This document shows, one piece after another, positions 52,527-61,722 of a stretch of DNA of 64,000 nt. The notes below the pieces were generated by a model, which was not told the origin of the DNA, made no database searches, and was given only the letters and a program-made list of their open reading frames with translations. This DNA is from Ichthyenterobacterium magnum. GTDB lineage: Bacteria > Bacteroidota > Bacteroidia > Flavobacteriales > Flavobacteriaceae. Numbering within the stretch: position 1 is the first letter of the stretch; each line of letters opens with the position of its first letter. The stretch covers positions 806,474-870,473 of the forward strand of contig NZ_RAQJ01000001.1 of NCBI RefSeq assembly GCF_003610635.1, given 5' to 3'. The position numbers were made by a program, and so were the translations under genes.

Positions 52527-55289
52527 ATGACGAGTTTCATAGAAAATGTTATTATAGATTTACAAGAAAAGAATACTAACTTTTCACAAACAACTTTTAT
52601 TCTACCTAGCAGAAGAGCTGGTTCGTTTTTAAAAAACATATTATCAAAGCACACAAGTAAAACAATATTTTCTCCAGAAATATTATCTATTGAAGAGTTT
52701 GTTGAATCCTTATCTAATATAGTTAGCAGTACTAATACAGAACTTCTATTTGAGTTCTATGCTATATACTTAAAAACAATTCCCAAACAACAAATAGAAC
52801 CTTTTGATAGTTTTTCAAAATGGTCACAAATTTTAATTCAAGATTTCAATGAAATAGACCGTTTCCTCATTGAGCCAAATCAAATATTTGACTATTTAAG
52901 TGCCATTAAAGAAATTGAAAACCAACACTGGTCATTAGAGGAAGAGCAGACTCAATCTATAAAAAATTATTTATTATTCTGGAATCGCATAAAAACGTTA
53001 TATAAACTATTTAATGAATCTCTTTTATCAAAACAAAAAGGTTACCAAGGATTAATTTATAGAGAAGCGGTTGAGAATCTTGAACAATATATAGCTACAC
53101 ATAAAAACAAAAACTATATTTTTATTGGGTTTAATGCGCTTAATAAAGCTGAACAACACATCATTCAAGAATTACTTCAACAAGGATTAGCTAAAATTTA
53201 TTGGGACATAGATAGCACCTTTTTTAATAACCCTATTCACGATGCAGGATTATTTACCAGACAGCACAAAAAGAATTGGCCATATTTTAGAAAAGAAAAT
53301 TTTAATTGGATTTCAAATTTATATGCTTCAGAAAAAAATATAAACCTAATTGGTGCTCCAAAAAATATTAGCCAGATTAAATATGTGAGTGAGCTTTTAA
53401 ATGGAATCCAAGTAGATAAAAATTTAATTGAAAACACTGCAATAGTATTAGGTGACGAAACCTTATTATTACCACTGTTAAACTCTATTCCCGAAGGTAT
53501 TAACAACTTAAACATAACAATGGGTTTACCTCTAAGGTCAATTCCGTTATCTACATTATTCGAAGTATTATTTAGTATCCACAAATCATCATCAAAAGCA
53601 CTTTATTATAAAGATGTAATAACTGTTATCTCACATCAATTTATTAAACCCATATTAGATGATAAAGGCTCTACTTATTCAGATAAGATTGCAACATATA
53701 TTCAGGAAAACAATATTATTTACGTTACTCTAGAGCAATTAAAAAAACTTGCAGGGCCAAAAGAGGAATTAATTAAAATCCTTTTTAGTTCATGGTTAGA
53801 TAACCCAGAAATAGCAATCAATAACTGTTCAAAACTTATCATGTATATCAAAGGTTATTTTGATGAAGAAAAGGATAAAAACTTATTACCTCTAGAATAC
53901 TTATATCGATTTAATAACATATTTAATGAGCTCAACTCTTTAAACTCAACGTATTCGCATATATACAATATAAAAACGCTTCATAACCTCTATAAAGAAA
54001 TAATAAAAAATGAATCTTTAGACTTTAAAGGCGAACCCTTAAAAGGGCTTCAAATTATGGGTATGCTAGAGTCGAGAGTTTTAGATTTTGAAACTGTTAT
54101 TATAACATCAGTAAACGAAGGCATACTTCCTGCAGGAAAAAGTAATAATTCATTTATCCCATTTGACGTTAAATTAGAGAATGGGTTACCAACCTATAAA
54201 GAAAAAGATGCTGTTTACACATATCACTTCTACAGGCTTTTACAACGTGCAAAAAACATATACATCTTATACAACACAGAACCAGATGTTTTAAATGGAG
54301 GTGAGAAAAGTAGGTTTATAACTCAATTAGAAATTGAGAGTAAACATAATATCAATAATTATATTGTGGCTCCAAAAGTTACTAAAATAGAGCAACAATT
54401 AAACTCTATAGTAAAAAATGCAGATGCTGTTAAACGCATACAAGAAATAGCAAATAAGGGGTTTTCTCCATCGTCTCTAACTAACTATGTTAGAAACCCC
54501 ATAGACTTTTATTATCAGAAAATTTTAGGAATACAAGAATTTAATGATGTTGAAGAAAATGTGGCTCTAAACACTTTAGGGACTATAATACATAACACAC
54601 TTGAAGATTTTTACAAACCCTTAACTGGTAGCTTTCTCTCGATTAATCTAATTAAAAAAATGAAATCCAACATCGAAGATACCGTTATGTTTCATTTTAA
54701 AAACGAATATAAAGAAGGTGATATAACTAAGGGTAAAAATTTAATCATATTTGAAATTGCTAAGCATTATATATCAAACTTTTTAAACCTTGAAATTGAG
54801 AGCCTTACAAAAGAGAATGAAATAAAAATTATCGCTATTGAAACAGAAAACAATGTGCAAATCAATATCGAAGAGTTAAACTTTAAAGTCAACCTAACCG
54901 GAAAAGTAGATCGCGTTGATGAATTTAATGGAGTTACTAGAATAATAGATTATAAAACTGGTCGTGTTGACCAAGGCAAAGTAGAAGTTGTTGACTGGAA
55001 AAACATCACACAAGATTATGATAAGTACAGTAAAAGCTTTCAAGTATTAATGTATGCCTATATGATGTTTAGGTCTAAAATGGTCACTCTTCCGTTAGAA
55101 GCTGGTATTATTTCGTTTAAAAACTTGAACTCTGGATTTTTAAGGTTTGCAAAAAAGGAGTCTCAATACACAAGAACTAAAGAGCAATTAATAACTGAAG
55201 ACACTCTTGGCGCTTTTGAAAAAGAACTAAAGAAACTAATTATAGAAATATGTAATCCTGAAATTAATTTTATCGAAAAAGAATTATAA
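52527..55289 (+). CDS. PD-(D/E)XK nuclease family protein (AddB-like)
   Basis: 920-aa protein. The N-terminus (TTFILPSRRAGSFLKNIL) takes the place of the Walker A region of helicase-like AddB proteins without a true GKT motif, so the helicase fold is probably inactive. The C-terminal nuclease domain has GKVDRVDEFNGVTRIIDYKTG near residue 795, with the DxK active site. No iron-sulfur cysteine set of Firmicutes AddB is evident. It is the likely partner of the helicase-nuclease at 46601, though kbl and ompA lie between. Next gene starts right after its stop codon. Confidence 0.85.
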   Translation: MTSFIENVIIDLQEKNTNFSQTTFILPSRRAGSFLKNILSKHTSKTIFSPEILSIEEFVESLSNIVSSTNTELLFEFYAIYLKTIPKQQIEPFDSFSKWSQILIQDFNEIDRFLIEPNQIFDYLSAIKEIENQHWSLEEEQTQSIKNYLLFWNRIKTLYKLFNESLLSKQKGYQGLIYREAVENLEQYIATHKNKNYIFIGFNALNKAEQHIIQELLQQGLAKIYWDIDSTFFNNPIHDAGLFTRQHKKNWPYFRKENFNWISNLYASEKNINLIGAPKNISQIKYVSELLNGIQVDKNLIENTAIVLGDETLLLPLLNSIPEGINNLNITMGLPLRSIPLSTLFEVLFSIHKSSSKALYYKDVITVISHQFIKPILDDKGSTYSDKIATYIQENNIIYVTLEQLKKLAGPKEELIKILFSSWLDNPEIAINNCSKLIMYIKGYFDEEKDKNLLPLEYLYRFNNIFNELNSLNSTYSHIYNIKTLHNLYKEIIKNESLDFKGEPLKGLQIMGMLESRVLDFETVIITSVNEGILPAGKSNNSFIPFDVKLENGLPTYKEKDAVYTYHFYRLLQRAKNIYILYNTEPDVLNGGEKSRFITQLEIESKHNINNYIVAPKVTKIEQQLNSIVKNADAVKRIQEIANKGFSPSSLTNYVRNPIDFYYQKILGIQEFNDVEENVALNTLGTIIHNTLEDFYKPLTGSFLSINLIKKMKSNIEDTVMFHFKNEYKEGDITKGKNLIIFEIAKHYISNFLNLEIESLTKENEIKIIAIETENNVQINIEELNFKVNLTGKVDRVDEFNGVTRIIDYKTGRVDQGKVEVVDWKNITQDYDKYSKSFQVLMYAYMMFRSKMVTLPLEAGIISFKNLNSGFLRFAKKESQYTRTKEQLITEDTLGAFEKELKKLIIEICNPEINFIEKEL

Positions 55290-56129
55290 ATGATTCAAAA
55301 AAACCTCATTTTACATCGACCAGAAAATAAACCTATTGTTTGGGATGCCTTTTTTAATACAAATGGTGAACAAAAACCATTGGTTGTTTTTTGTCATGGC
55401 TATAAGGGTTTTAAGGATTGGGGAAGTTGGGATTTAGTAGCAGAAGCTTTTAAAAATGCTAACCTGTTTTTTGTAAAATTTAATTTTTCACATAATGGAG
55501 GAACTGTTGAAAACCCAATAGATTTTCCAGACTTAGAAGCTTTTGCAGAAAACAACTATACTAAAGAACTTAGCGATTTAGATGCTATTTTAAATCATTT
55601 ATTATCGATTAATAATCCATACAAAAGTGAGATAGACACACATAACATTACACTTATTGGTCATTCTCGTGGTGGTGGAATCTCCATAATAAAAGCTTCA
55701 GAAGATTCAAGAATAACTAAACTCATTACCTGGGCAAGTGTAAGTGATTTTGGTAAACGAACTGCCACAATTGGAGATTTAAACCAATGGAAAAAAGATG
55801 GAGTAAAATATATTTTAAATGGCAGAACAAAACAACAAATGCCACATAACTATCAGTTTTATGAAGACTTTCTGGCTAATAAAGACCGATTAAATATTGA
55901 AGCTTCTACCAAAAGTATAAAGATTCCTCATTTAATTATTCACGGTAAAGATGATCCGTCTGTTTTGTTTAATGAAGCAGAAAACTTAAACGCATGGAAT
56001 TCAAAAAACACACTATTTGCTATTGAAAATGCAAATCACGTCTTTAACTCTAAACATCCTTGGAGTGAAAACGAAATGCCAGACGCTTTAAATTTGGTCG
56101 TTAAAAAAAGTATTGATTATATAAAATAA
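55290..56129 (+). CDS. Alpha/beta hydrolase (dienelactone-hydrolase-like)
   Basis: 279-aa hydrolase. Oxyanion motif VVFCHGYKGFKDWGSW near residue 33, nucleophile elbow IGHSRGGGISI near 125, acid in HGKDDPSVLF and histidine in ENANHVFNSKHPW. The triad is complete. Substrate unknown. The ATG directly abuts the stop of the AddB-like gene, so the two are co-translated or at least co-transcribed. Cytoplasmic. Confidence 0.88.
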   Translation: MIQKNLILHRPENKPIVWDAFFNTNGEQKPLVVFCHGYKGFKDWGSWDLVAEAFKNANLFFVKFNFSHNGGTVENPIDFPDLEAFAENNYTKELSDLDAILNHLLSINNPYKSEIDTHNITLIGHSRGGGISIIKASEDSRITKLITWASVSDFGKRTATIGDLNQWKKDGVKYILNGRTKQQMPHNYQFYEDFLANKDRLNIEASTKSIKIPHLIIHGKDDPSVLFNEAENLNAWNSKNTLFAIENANHVFNSKHPWSENEMPDALNLVVKKSIDYIK

Positions 56130-56135
56130 CACTAT

Positions 56136-56933
56136 TTATTTCAATCCGCTTAAGACCAAAACTGGTAATGTAGAACTTTGAAAATCTTTCTTTAAGATAA
56201 TATTCTTCTCCCATAACTTAGCAAAAAATCCTCTGTTACGTCTAACAACACATAATAGGTCTGGATCATTATCTTTATAATGTTCTAAAACACCTTGAAA
56301 CGTAGTCCCGTTTTCACTATAAGTTGTATTTGTAATTATACTAGACAACTCTTCATTAACGTCAAAATCACCTTCGTTATGAAACGGCGTTTTAACTAAT
56401 AATAGATTTACAATAGACTTAAACTGATTTTTAATATCAAGTAATGGTTTTAATACATTTTCCTTTTTAATGATTGCTGACTTTAAAGCCATTAAAACAT
56501 AAATTATAGGTCTGTATTTATAACCTTCAGGAACTATTAGCGCAGGTATGTTTGTTTGCTTTACAATTTTACCAGATGTTTTTCCTAAATACACTTCTTC
56601 TTTAACAGAATTAATTCTAGGCTCTAATAAAATAAGGTCAATTTTAGAATTTTTACAAATCAATTCAATAGTTTCAACAAGTTTTCCTTTTACGGTTCTT
56701 GTAATAACCTCAACACCTTTAGTATCAATTTTTTCAACATGACTATTTAAAAACGCTCTACTTTCACGCTCTAAAATATGATCTACCTTAATCATGGTTC
56801 CTGCTTTTGTATATACATTAAATACTTGTACAACATAAACTTTTGCGCCAAAAGCCTTGGCGAAATCTATCGCATATTGTAAGTGACTTTGTGCATTTTG
56901 AGATGATCCTACAGGAACTAAAATATTCTTCAT
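56136..56933 (-). CDS. Universal stress protein (UspA family, tandem type)
   Basis: 265-aa protein with one clear UspA domain at the N-terminus (MKNILVPVGSSQNAQSHLQYAIDFA, near the end SGKIVKQTNIPALIVPEG) and a second, more diverged Usp-like half after residue 145. The ATP-binding G-x2-G-x9-G(S/T) pattern is weak. Role in stress adaptation is by family only. Minus-strand -7 box upstream. Confidence 0.85.
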   Translation of the reverse strand: MKNILVPVGSSQNAQSHLQYAIDFAKAFGAKVYVVQVFNVYTKAGTMIKVDHILERESRAFLNSHVEKIDTKGVEVITRTVKGKLVETIELICKNSKIDLILLEPRINSVKEEVYLGKTSGKIVKQTNIPALIVPEGYKYRPIIYVLMALKSAIIKKENVLKPLLDIKNQFKSIVNLLLVKTPFHNEGDFDVNEELSSIITNTTYSENGTTFQGVLEHYKDNDPDLLCVVRRNRGFFAKLWEKNIILKKDFQSSTLPVLVLSGLK

Positions 56934-56971
56934 AATTAAAGATTTAAAACTAACTTTACATAAATATTTGG

Positions 56972-56979
56972 CAAAGATA
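56972..56979 (-). promoter_or_regulatory. -7 box of the universal stress protein gene
   Basis: TATCTTTG on the minus strand fits TAnnTTTG exactly, 38 nt before the start codon, in the divergent gap with the GNAT gene. Confidence 0.5.
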
Positions 56980-56989
56980 ACTATTATAA

Positions 56990-57490
56990 ATGATTAGAAA
57001 AGGTGTAAATCAGGATATTGACGCTATTCTACAAATTACTAATGCTTGTGCTAAACATATGATAGCTAATTCTGTTTTTCAATGGAATGAATCTTATCCT
57101 AATAAAGTAGCTTTTGAAACCGACGTAAATAGAGGTGAATTATATGTGCTTGAAAACAATTCTGAAATCATTGGCTGTATTACTATCTCTACTTTAATGG
57201 ATGAAGAATACAAGTCTGTAAAATGGCTAACACCAAACAAAAACAATGTTTATATTCATCGTTTAGCGATTCACCCCAAACATCAAGGTAAAGGTTATGC
57301 TAAACAGTTAATGGATTATGCCGAAGCATTAGCCATAGAAAACAACTATAGTTCTATTCGATTAGACACCTTCTCTAAAAACAAAAGAAACCAAAAATTT
57401 TACGAACTTCGTAACTATAAACAACTAGGTAATATTTACTTTCCTAAGCAAAGCAAATTTCCTTTTTATTGTTACGAATTGATACGGTGA
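56990..57490 (+). CDS. GNAT family N-acetyltransferase
   Basis: 166-aa acetyl-CoA-dependent acetyltransferase. The CoA-binding motif A reads LAIHPKHQGKGYAKQLMDYA near residue 90. Acceptor substrate unknown. Its stop overlaps the MATE gene start (GTGA), so expression is coupled. Confidence 0.9.
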   Translation: MIRKGVNQDIDAILQITNACAKHMIANSVFQWNESYPNKVAFETDVNRGELYVLENNSEIIGCITISTLMDEEYKSVKWLTPNKNNVYIHRLAIHPKHQGKGYAKQLMDYAEALAIENNYSSIRLDTFSKNKRNQKFYELRNYKQLGNIYFPKQSKFPFYCYELIR

Positions 57491-58821
57491 GCACAAATAT
57501 TAGCTTAAAACATATTAACAAACTTGCAATTCCAGCATTAATTTCTGGTGTTTCAGAGCCTATTTTATCATTAACAGATACTGCAATTATTGGTAATGTA
57601 GATACAAATGCCATTGAAGCGTTAGCTGCTGTTGGTATAGTTGGTACATTTATATCTATGCTTATTTGGGTTTTAGGGCAAACAAGAAGTGCAATCTCAT
57701 CTATTGTATCTCAACATCTTGGTGCTAACAAATTAGATAAAGTAAAAAATCTTCCAGCTCAAGCAATCTTTATTATTACATCGCTTAGTATTTTAATTAT
57801 TATAGGTACTTATCCAATTGCTGATAGCATTTTCAAGCTTTATAATGCTTCAGATTTAATTTTAAGTTATAGTGTAGACTATTACAAAATAAGAGTATTC
57901 GGGTTTCCTTTTACGCTCTTTACTATTGCCATTTTTGGCACTTTTAGAGGTTTACAGAATACGTTTTACCCAATGATTATTGCTATTATAGGCGCATTGG
58001 CAAATATTATACTCGACTTTATTTTAGTTTATGGTATTGATGGTGTAATTAACCCAATGCACATACAAGGAGCTGCTTATGCTAGTGTCATTGCGCAAGT
58101 ATTAATGGCTGTTTTTTCAGCTTATTTTCTGCTTACAAAAACCAGTATTTCTTTAAAGTTGACGTTCCCGTTTAACAAAGAAATTAAGAAGTTTATTTTA
58201 ATGATTCTTAATCTATTTGTAAGAACATTAGCACTAAATATAACATTGTACTTTGCAACAAGCTTTGCTACCAGATATGGCGGAACCTATATTGCCGCAT
58301 ATACAATTGCAATAAATTTATGGTTTTTAGGTGCTTTTATTATTGACGGTTATGCAAGTGCCGGTAATATTTTATCAGGTAAACTATTTGGTGGAGAAGA
58401 ATATAAAAACCTCATTAAACTAAGTAATAAACTAATTAAATACGGAATAGTTATAGGAATCATTATAGGAATTATTGGCGCAGTTTTTTATTATCCTATA
58501 GGAAAAATATTCACCAAAGACGAGCAAGTTTTAGCAGAGTTTTATAACGTTTTCTGGATTGTACTTGCCATGCAGCCGCTTTGCTCTTTAGCCTTTATCT
58601 TTGATGGCATGTTTAAAGGCTTAGGCAAAATGAAACTACTCAGAAACATCCTTCTTATTTCTACCTTCTTAGTATTTATTCCTATTTTATATTTACTAGA
58701 TGATTTAGACTATAAACTACACGCTATATTTGTTGCATTAACTGTCTGGATTATAGCAAGAGGCTTTCCTTTAATTATAAAATTTAGAAAACAATTTTTA
58801 CCACTTGCACAAAAGACGTAA
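57487..58821 (+). CDS. MATE family efflux transporter
   Basis: 444-aa inner-membrane protein of about 12 helices in the MATE fold, exporting drugs or metabolites against Na+ or H+. Recognisable ISGVSEPILSLTDTAIIG near the start and LGLVYG-type repeats (ILVYGIDGVINPMHIQGAAY). The open frame begins with TTG at 57469, but the GTG at 57487 forms a 4-nt GTGA overlap with the GNAT stop, the arrangement expected for coupled genes, so it is preferred. DinF-like subgroup possible. Coupled to the acetyltransferase. Confidence 0.9.
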   Translation: MSTNISLKHINKLAIPALISGVSEPILSLTDTAIIGNVDTNAIEALAAVGIVGTFISMLIWVLGQTRSAISSIVSQHLGANKLDKVKNLPAQAIFIITSLSILIIIGTYPIADSIFKLYNASDLILSYSVDYYKIRVFGFPFTLFTIAIFGTFRGLQNTFYPMIIAIIGALANIILDFILVYGIDGVINPMHIQGAAYASVIAQVLMAVFSAYFLLTKTSISLKLTFPFNKEIKKFILMILNLFVRTLALNITLYFATSFATRYGGTYIAAYTIAINLWFLGAFIIDGYASAGNILSGKLFGGEEYKNLIKLSNKLIKYGIVIGIIIGIIGAVFYYPIGKIFTKDEQVLAEFYNVFWIVLAMQPLCSLAFIFDGMFKGLGKMKLLRNILLISTFLVFIPILYLLDDLDYKLHAIFVALTVWIIARGFPLIIKFRKQFLPLAQKT

Positions 58822-58858
58822 CTTTGGTCGATAATCGACTTTAAACAAAAAAATCAGT

Positions 58859-58957
58859 ATGGATATCATGTCTTTTTTAAGTGGAAATGGCTTATTCCTT
58901 TTACTAGCCTTAGTCTTAATAATAGTATATGCAGTAAATAGAAGAAAAAAAAAGTAA
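58859..58957 (+). CDS. 32-aa single-pass membrane peptide coupled to queD
   Basis: Short frame MDIMSFLSGNGLFLLLALVL-IIVYAVNRRKKK: one hydrophobic helix of about 17 residues followed by a basic tail, which places the C-terminus in the cytoplasm. Its stop codon overlaps the start of the 6-carboxytetrahydropterin synthase gene in a TAATG junction, strong evidence that it is translated. No named family. Could be a true small membrane protein or a translational leader for queD. Confidence 0.6.
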   Translation: MDIMSFLSGNGLFLLLALVLIIVYAVNRRKKK

Positions 58958-59409
58958 TGAGCAATATTCGTATTACAAAACAATTTTCTTTCGAAACTGG
59001 TCATGCACTTTATGGTTATGACGGAAAATGTAAAAACGTTCACGGTCATAGTTATAGACTCTCTGTAACAGTTATTGGGAAACCAATTAATGACAAAACA
59101 AACGTAAAGTTTGGTATGGTTATAGATTTTAGTGACCTTAAAAAAATAGTAAAAGAAGACATTGTAAATGTCTTTGACCACGCTACCGTTTTTAATAAAA
59201 ACACACCTCATGTAGAACTGGCAAAAGAGCTAGAAGATAGAGGTCATAATGTGCTTTTAGTAGATTATCAACCAACTAGTGAGATGATGGTTATTGATTT
59301 TGCTTCAAAAATTAAAAAACGTTTACCTGAAAACATCAAACTACATTCTTTAAAATTACAAGAAACAGCAACCTCTTTTGCAGAATGGTATGCTAGTGAT
59401 AATGAGTAA
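58957..59409 (+). CDS. queD: 6-carboxytetrahydropterin synthase QueD family
   Basis: 150-aa enzyme of the 6-pyruvoyl-tetrahydropterin synthase fold. Zinc histidines are in TGHALYGY and HGHSYRLSV, catalytic cysteine in CKNVHGH, plus HVELAKELEDRGHNVL and a final LQETATSFAEWY glutamate. In bacteria it usually makes 6-carboxytetrahydropterin for queuosine; a PTPS activity cannot be excluded. Between the 32-aa peptide (1-nt overlap) and lpxH (8-nt overlap), a tight three-gene operon. Confidence 0.92.
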   Translation: MSNIRITKQFSFETGHALYGYDGKCKNVHGHSYRLSVTVIGKPINDKTNVKFGMVIDFSDLKKIVKEDIVNVFDHATVFNKNTPHVELAKELEDRGHNVLLVDYQPTSEMMVIDFASKIKKRLPENIKLHSLKLQETATSFAEWYASDNE

Positions 59410-60178
59410 TTCTGTACACATATCTGTTCCAAAGGGAAAAAAAGTATACTTCGCTAGTGATAATCACTTAGGTGCTCCAACTAAAGAAGCATCTTTGCCT
59501 AGAGAAAAAAAGTTTGTCGCTTGGCTAGATGATGTTAAACAAGATGCAGCAGCTATTTTTCTTTTAGGTGACTTATTCGATTTCTGGATGGAATACAAAC
59601 GAGTTGTGCCTAAAGGTTTTACAAGAACACTTGGTAAATTAGCCGAAATAAGTGATTCTGGAATTCCTATTTATTATTTTGTTGGTAATCATGATTTATG
59701 GATGAATGGCTATTTTGAAGAAGAACTCAATATTCCTGTATATCACAAACCACAAGAGTTTACATTTAATAACACTTCTTTTTTTATTGGTCATGGTGAT
59801 GGTTTAGGTCCTGGAGACAAAGGTTACAAGCGCATGAAAAAAGTCTTTACCAACCCATTGTGTCAATGGTTATTTAAACGTGTGCTTCATCCAGATTTTG
59901 GCATGCGAATTGGGCATTATATGTCTGTAAAAAACAAACTTATTTCTGGTGATGAAGACGCTAAATTTTTAGGAGAAGAAAATGAATGGTTAGCGCAATA
60001 TTGCAAGAGGAAATTAGAAGAAAAGCATCGTGACTATTTTGTGTTTGGTCACAGACATCTACCTCTTAATATTGATTTAAGAAACAATTCTAAATACATC
60101 AATCTTGGCGATTGGATTTCGTATTATACTTACGGTGTTTTTGAAGGAGAAACTTTAGAGTTAAAAGAATATAAGTAG
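59402..60178 (+). CDS. lpxH: UDP-2,3-diacylglucosamine diphosphatase LpxH-like
   Basis: 258-aa calcineurin-like phosphoesterase. Metal-binding motifs ASDNHLGA, GDLFDFW, GNHDLW, IGHGDGLG and FGHRHLP are all present. The family hydrolyses UDP-2,3-diacylglucosamine to lipid X in lipid A synthesis. The frame opens at 59378, but the ATG at 59402 overlaps the queD stop by 8 nt and starts MSNSVHIS, so it is chosen. Peripheral inner-membrane, cytoplasmic side. LpxH versus a close paralogue is not certain. Confidence 0.85.
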   Translation: MSNSVHISVPKGKKVYFASDNHLGAPTKEASLPREKKFVAWLDDVKQDAAAIFLLGDLFDFWMEYKRVVPKGFTRTLGKLAEISDSGIPIYYFVGNHDLWMNGYFEEELNIPVYHKPQEFTFNNTSFFIGHGDGLGPGDKGYKRMKKVFTNPLCQWLFKRVLHPDFGMRIGHYMSVKNKLISGDEDAKFLGEENEWLAQYCKRKLEEKHRDYFVFGHRHLPLNIDLRNNSKYINLGDWISYYTYGVFEGETLELKEYK

Positions 60179-60221
60179 GGTTTTCGTCTTGTTTCCAACT
60201 CATAACTAAACCAACTGTGTT

Positions 60222-60374
60222 ATGACATATTCGCAATTTAGAAATGAACAACAAGCATTTCTATCAACTCACAAAACTTTAAAATACATTAACAATGAGT
60301 AAAGTGATCTCATTCTTTTACTTCATGGTATTGTTACACCTGTATGGATATACAGAAAATGGAAGAAAAAGTAA
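60222..60374 (+). pseudogene. Possible stop-split small membrane gene
   Basis: One frame encodes 26 residues (MTYSQFRNEQQAFLSTHKTL...), hits a TAA at 60300-60302, then continues open for 23 residues, SDLILLLHGIVTPVWIYRKW-KKK, to a TAA at 60372-60374. The second part looks like the end of a small membrane protein. A shifted frame from 60295 overlaps the first stop. This may be a degraded gene or chance; there is no other gene in the 254-nt gap to the MFS gene. Confidence 0.3.
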
Positions 60375-60432
60375 TTTCTAATTTAATGTTAAAAGAAGAA
60401 ATTAATACGTTAATCTTAAATTTTTTAAAGGG

Positions 60433-61719
60433 TTAATCTTCATTTTCATGAGTTTCCATATCTTCAGTCAAATCTAATTTTCTAAAAGTTGGAGACACAA
60501 AAGCAGTAGTAAGCACTGTAATTAAAGTCATCGTTCCTCCAAATACCACAGCTGTTGCAGTTCCCATTAATTTAGCAGTTAATCCACTTTCAAAAGCACC
60601 AAGTTCATTTGAAGAGCCTACAAACATAGAATTTACAGATGATACTCGTCCTCGCATATGATCTGGAGTTTTTAATTGAAGAATCGTTTGACGAATCACC
60701 ATAGAAACGCCATCAAAAACACCACTAAAGAATAAAGCTAAAACTGAAATCCAAAATATAGAAGACAAACCAAAAGCGATAATACTTAACCCAAAACCGA
60801 AAACCGCAACGAGTAACTTCAATCCCGCTTTTCTAACAATTGGAATATACGCTGTGACTAACATTGTTAAAAAAGATCCCACATTTGGAGCAGCTACCAG
60901 AATACCAAAACCTTCAGAACCAACTCCTAAAATATCTGTTGCAAATACAGCTGCTAAAGCAATAGCACCTCCAAACAAAACCGAAATCATATCTAAGGTT
61001 AAAGCGCCTAAAATAGCTTTTGTTTTAAACACAAAAGTAACACCTTCTTTTAAACTTTGAACCATTGGTTCTCCAATATTTGGATTTAGAATAGGTTTCT
61101 TTTTAATACTAAAAAGCATAACCAAAGAAAACATTACTAATCCAAAAACAATACAAAGAGACCAATGCACACCCATTTGGTCGTTTTCACCAAGCCATCC
61201 AATAGAAAACCCAGCAAAAGTAACACCTAAGACTCTAGCCATTTGCCAAGTTGAGCTATTCCATGTGGCAGCATTTGGATAAATTTTCTTTGGTACAATA
61301 AGCGCAACTAACGAAAATATAGATGGTCCAAAAAAAGACCGTAATAAACCTCCAAAAAACACAAGTGTATAAATAGCGTACAATATTTGCTGTACAGACC
61401 ATGTTTCAGTGATTGTAGGAGACGTAATCCAAAACATACCAAAACTAATAATTGAAAATAAAGCAATACAAATTGCAAGAAGGTTTCGCTTTTCTTTTTG
61501 ATCTACAATATGTCCTGCAAAAAGCGCCATTCCTAAAGCTGGAATAATTTCCATTAATCCAATTAAACCAATATATAAAGGATCTTTTGTGAGCGCATAG
61601 ACTTGCCACTCTATGATGACAAATTGCATGGACCAAGCAAATACTAAAGCAAAACGAACTAGTATAAAAATATTAAATTCTCGATATCGCAATGCTGCGT
61701 AAGGATCTTGTTTAGCCAT
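60433..61719 (-). CDS. MFS transporter
   Basis: 428-aa inner-membrane protein with about 11-12 hydrophobic helices, major-facilitator fold. The loop after helix 2 reads GHIVDQKEKRNLL, the usual G-x3-D-(R/K) pattern of drug-exporter-like MFS proteins, and a middle loop with RVLG follows. Substrate unknown. It begins 3 nt after recJ, so the two are co-transcribed. Confidence 0.88.
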   Translation of the reverse strand: MAKQDPYAALRYREFNIFILVRFALVFAWSMQFVIIEWQVYALTKDPLYIGLIGLMEIIPALGMALFAGHIVDQKEKRNLLAICIALFSIISFGMFWITSPTITETWSVQQILYAIYTLVFFGGLLRSFFGPSIFSLVALIVPKKIYPNAATWNSSTWQMARVLGVTFAGFSIGWLGENDQMGVHWSLCIVFGLVMFSLVMLFSIKKKPILNPNIGEPMVQSLKEGVTFVFKTKAILGALTLDMISVLFGGAIALAAVFATDILGVGSEGFGILVAAPNVGSFLTMLVTAYIPIVRKAGLKLLVAVFGFGLSIIAFGLSSIFWISVLALFFSGVFDGVSMVIRQTILQLKTPDHMRGRVSSVNSMFVGSSNELGAFESGLTAKLMGTATAVVFGGTMTLITVLTTAFVSPTFRKLDLTEDMETHENED

Positions 61720-61722
61720 CTA

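Noticed and set aside
58798-59211. 137-codon minus-strand frame opposite queD
   Set aside because: Antisense to a tightly packed, motif-complete gene; cysteine/phenylalanine-rich shadow composition.
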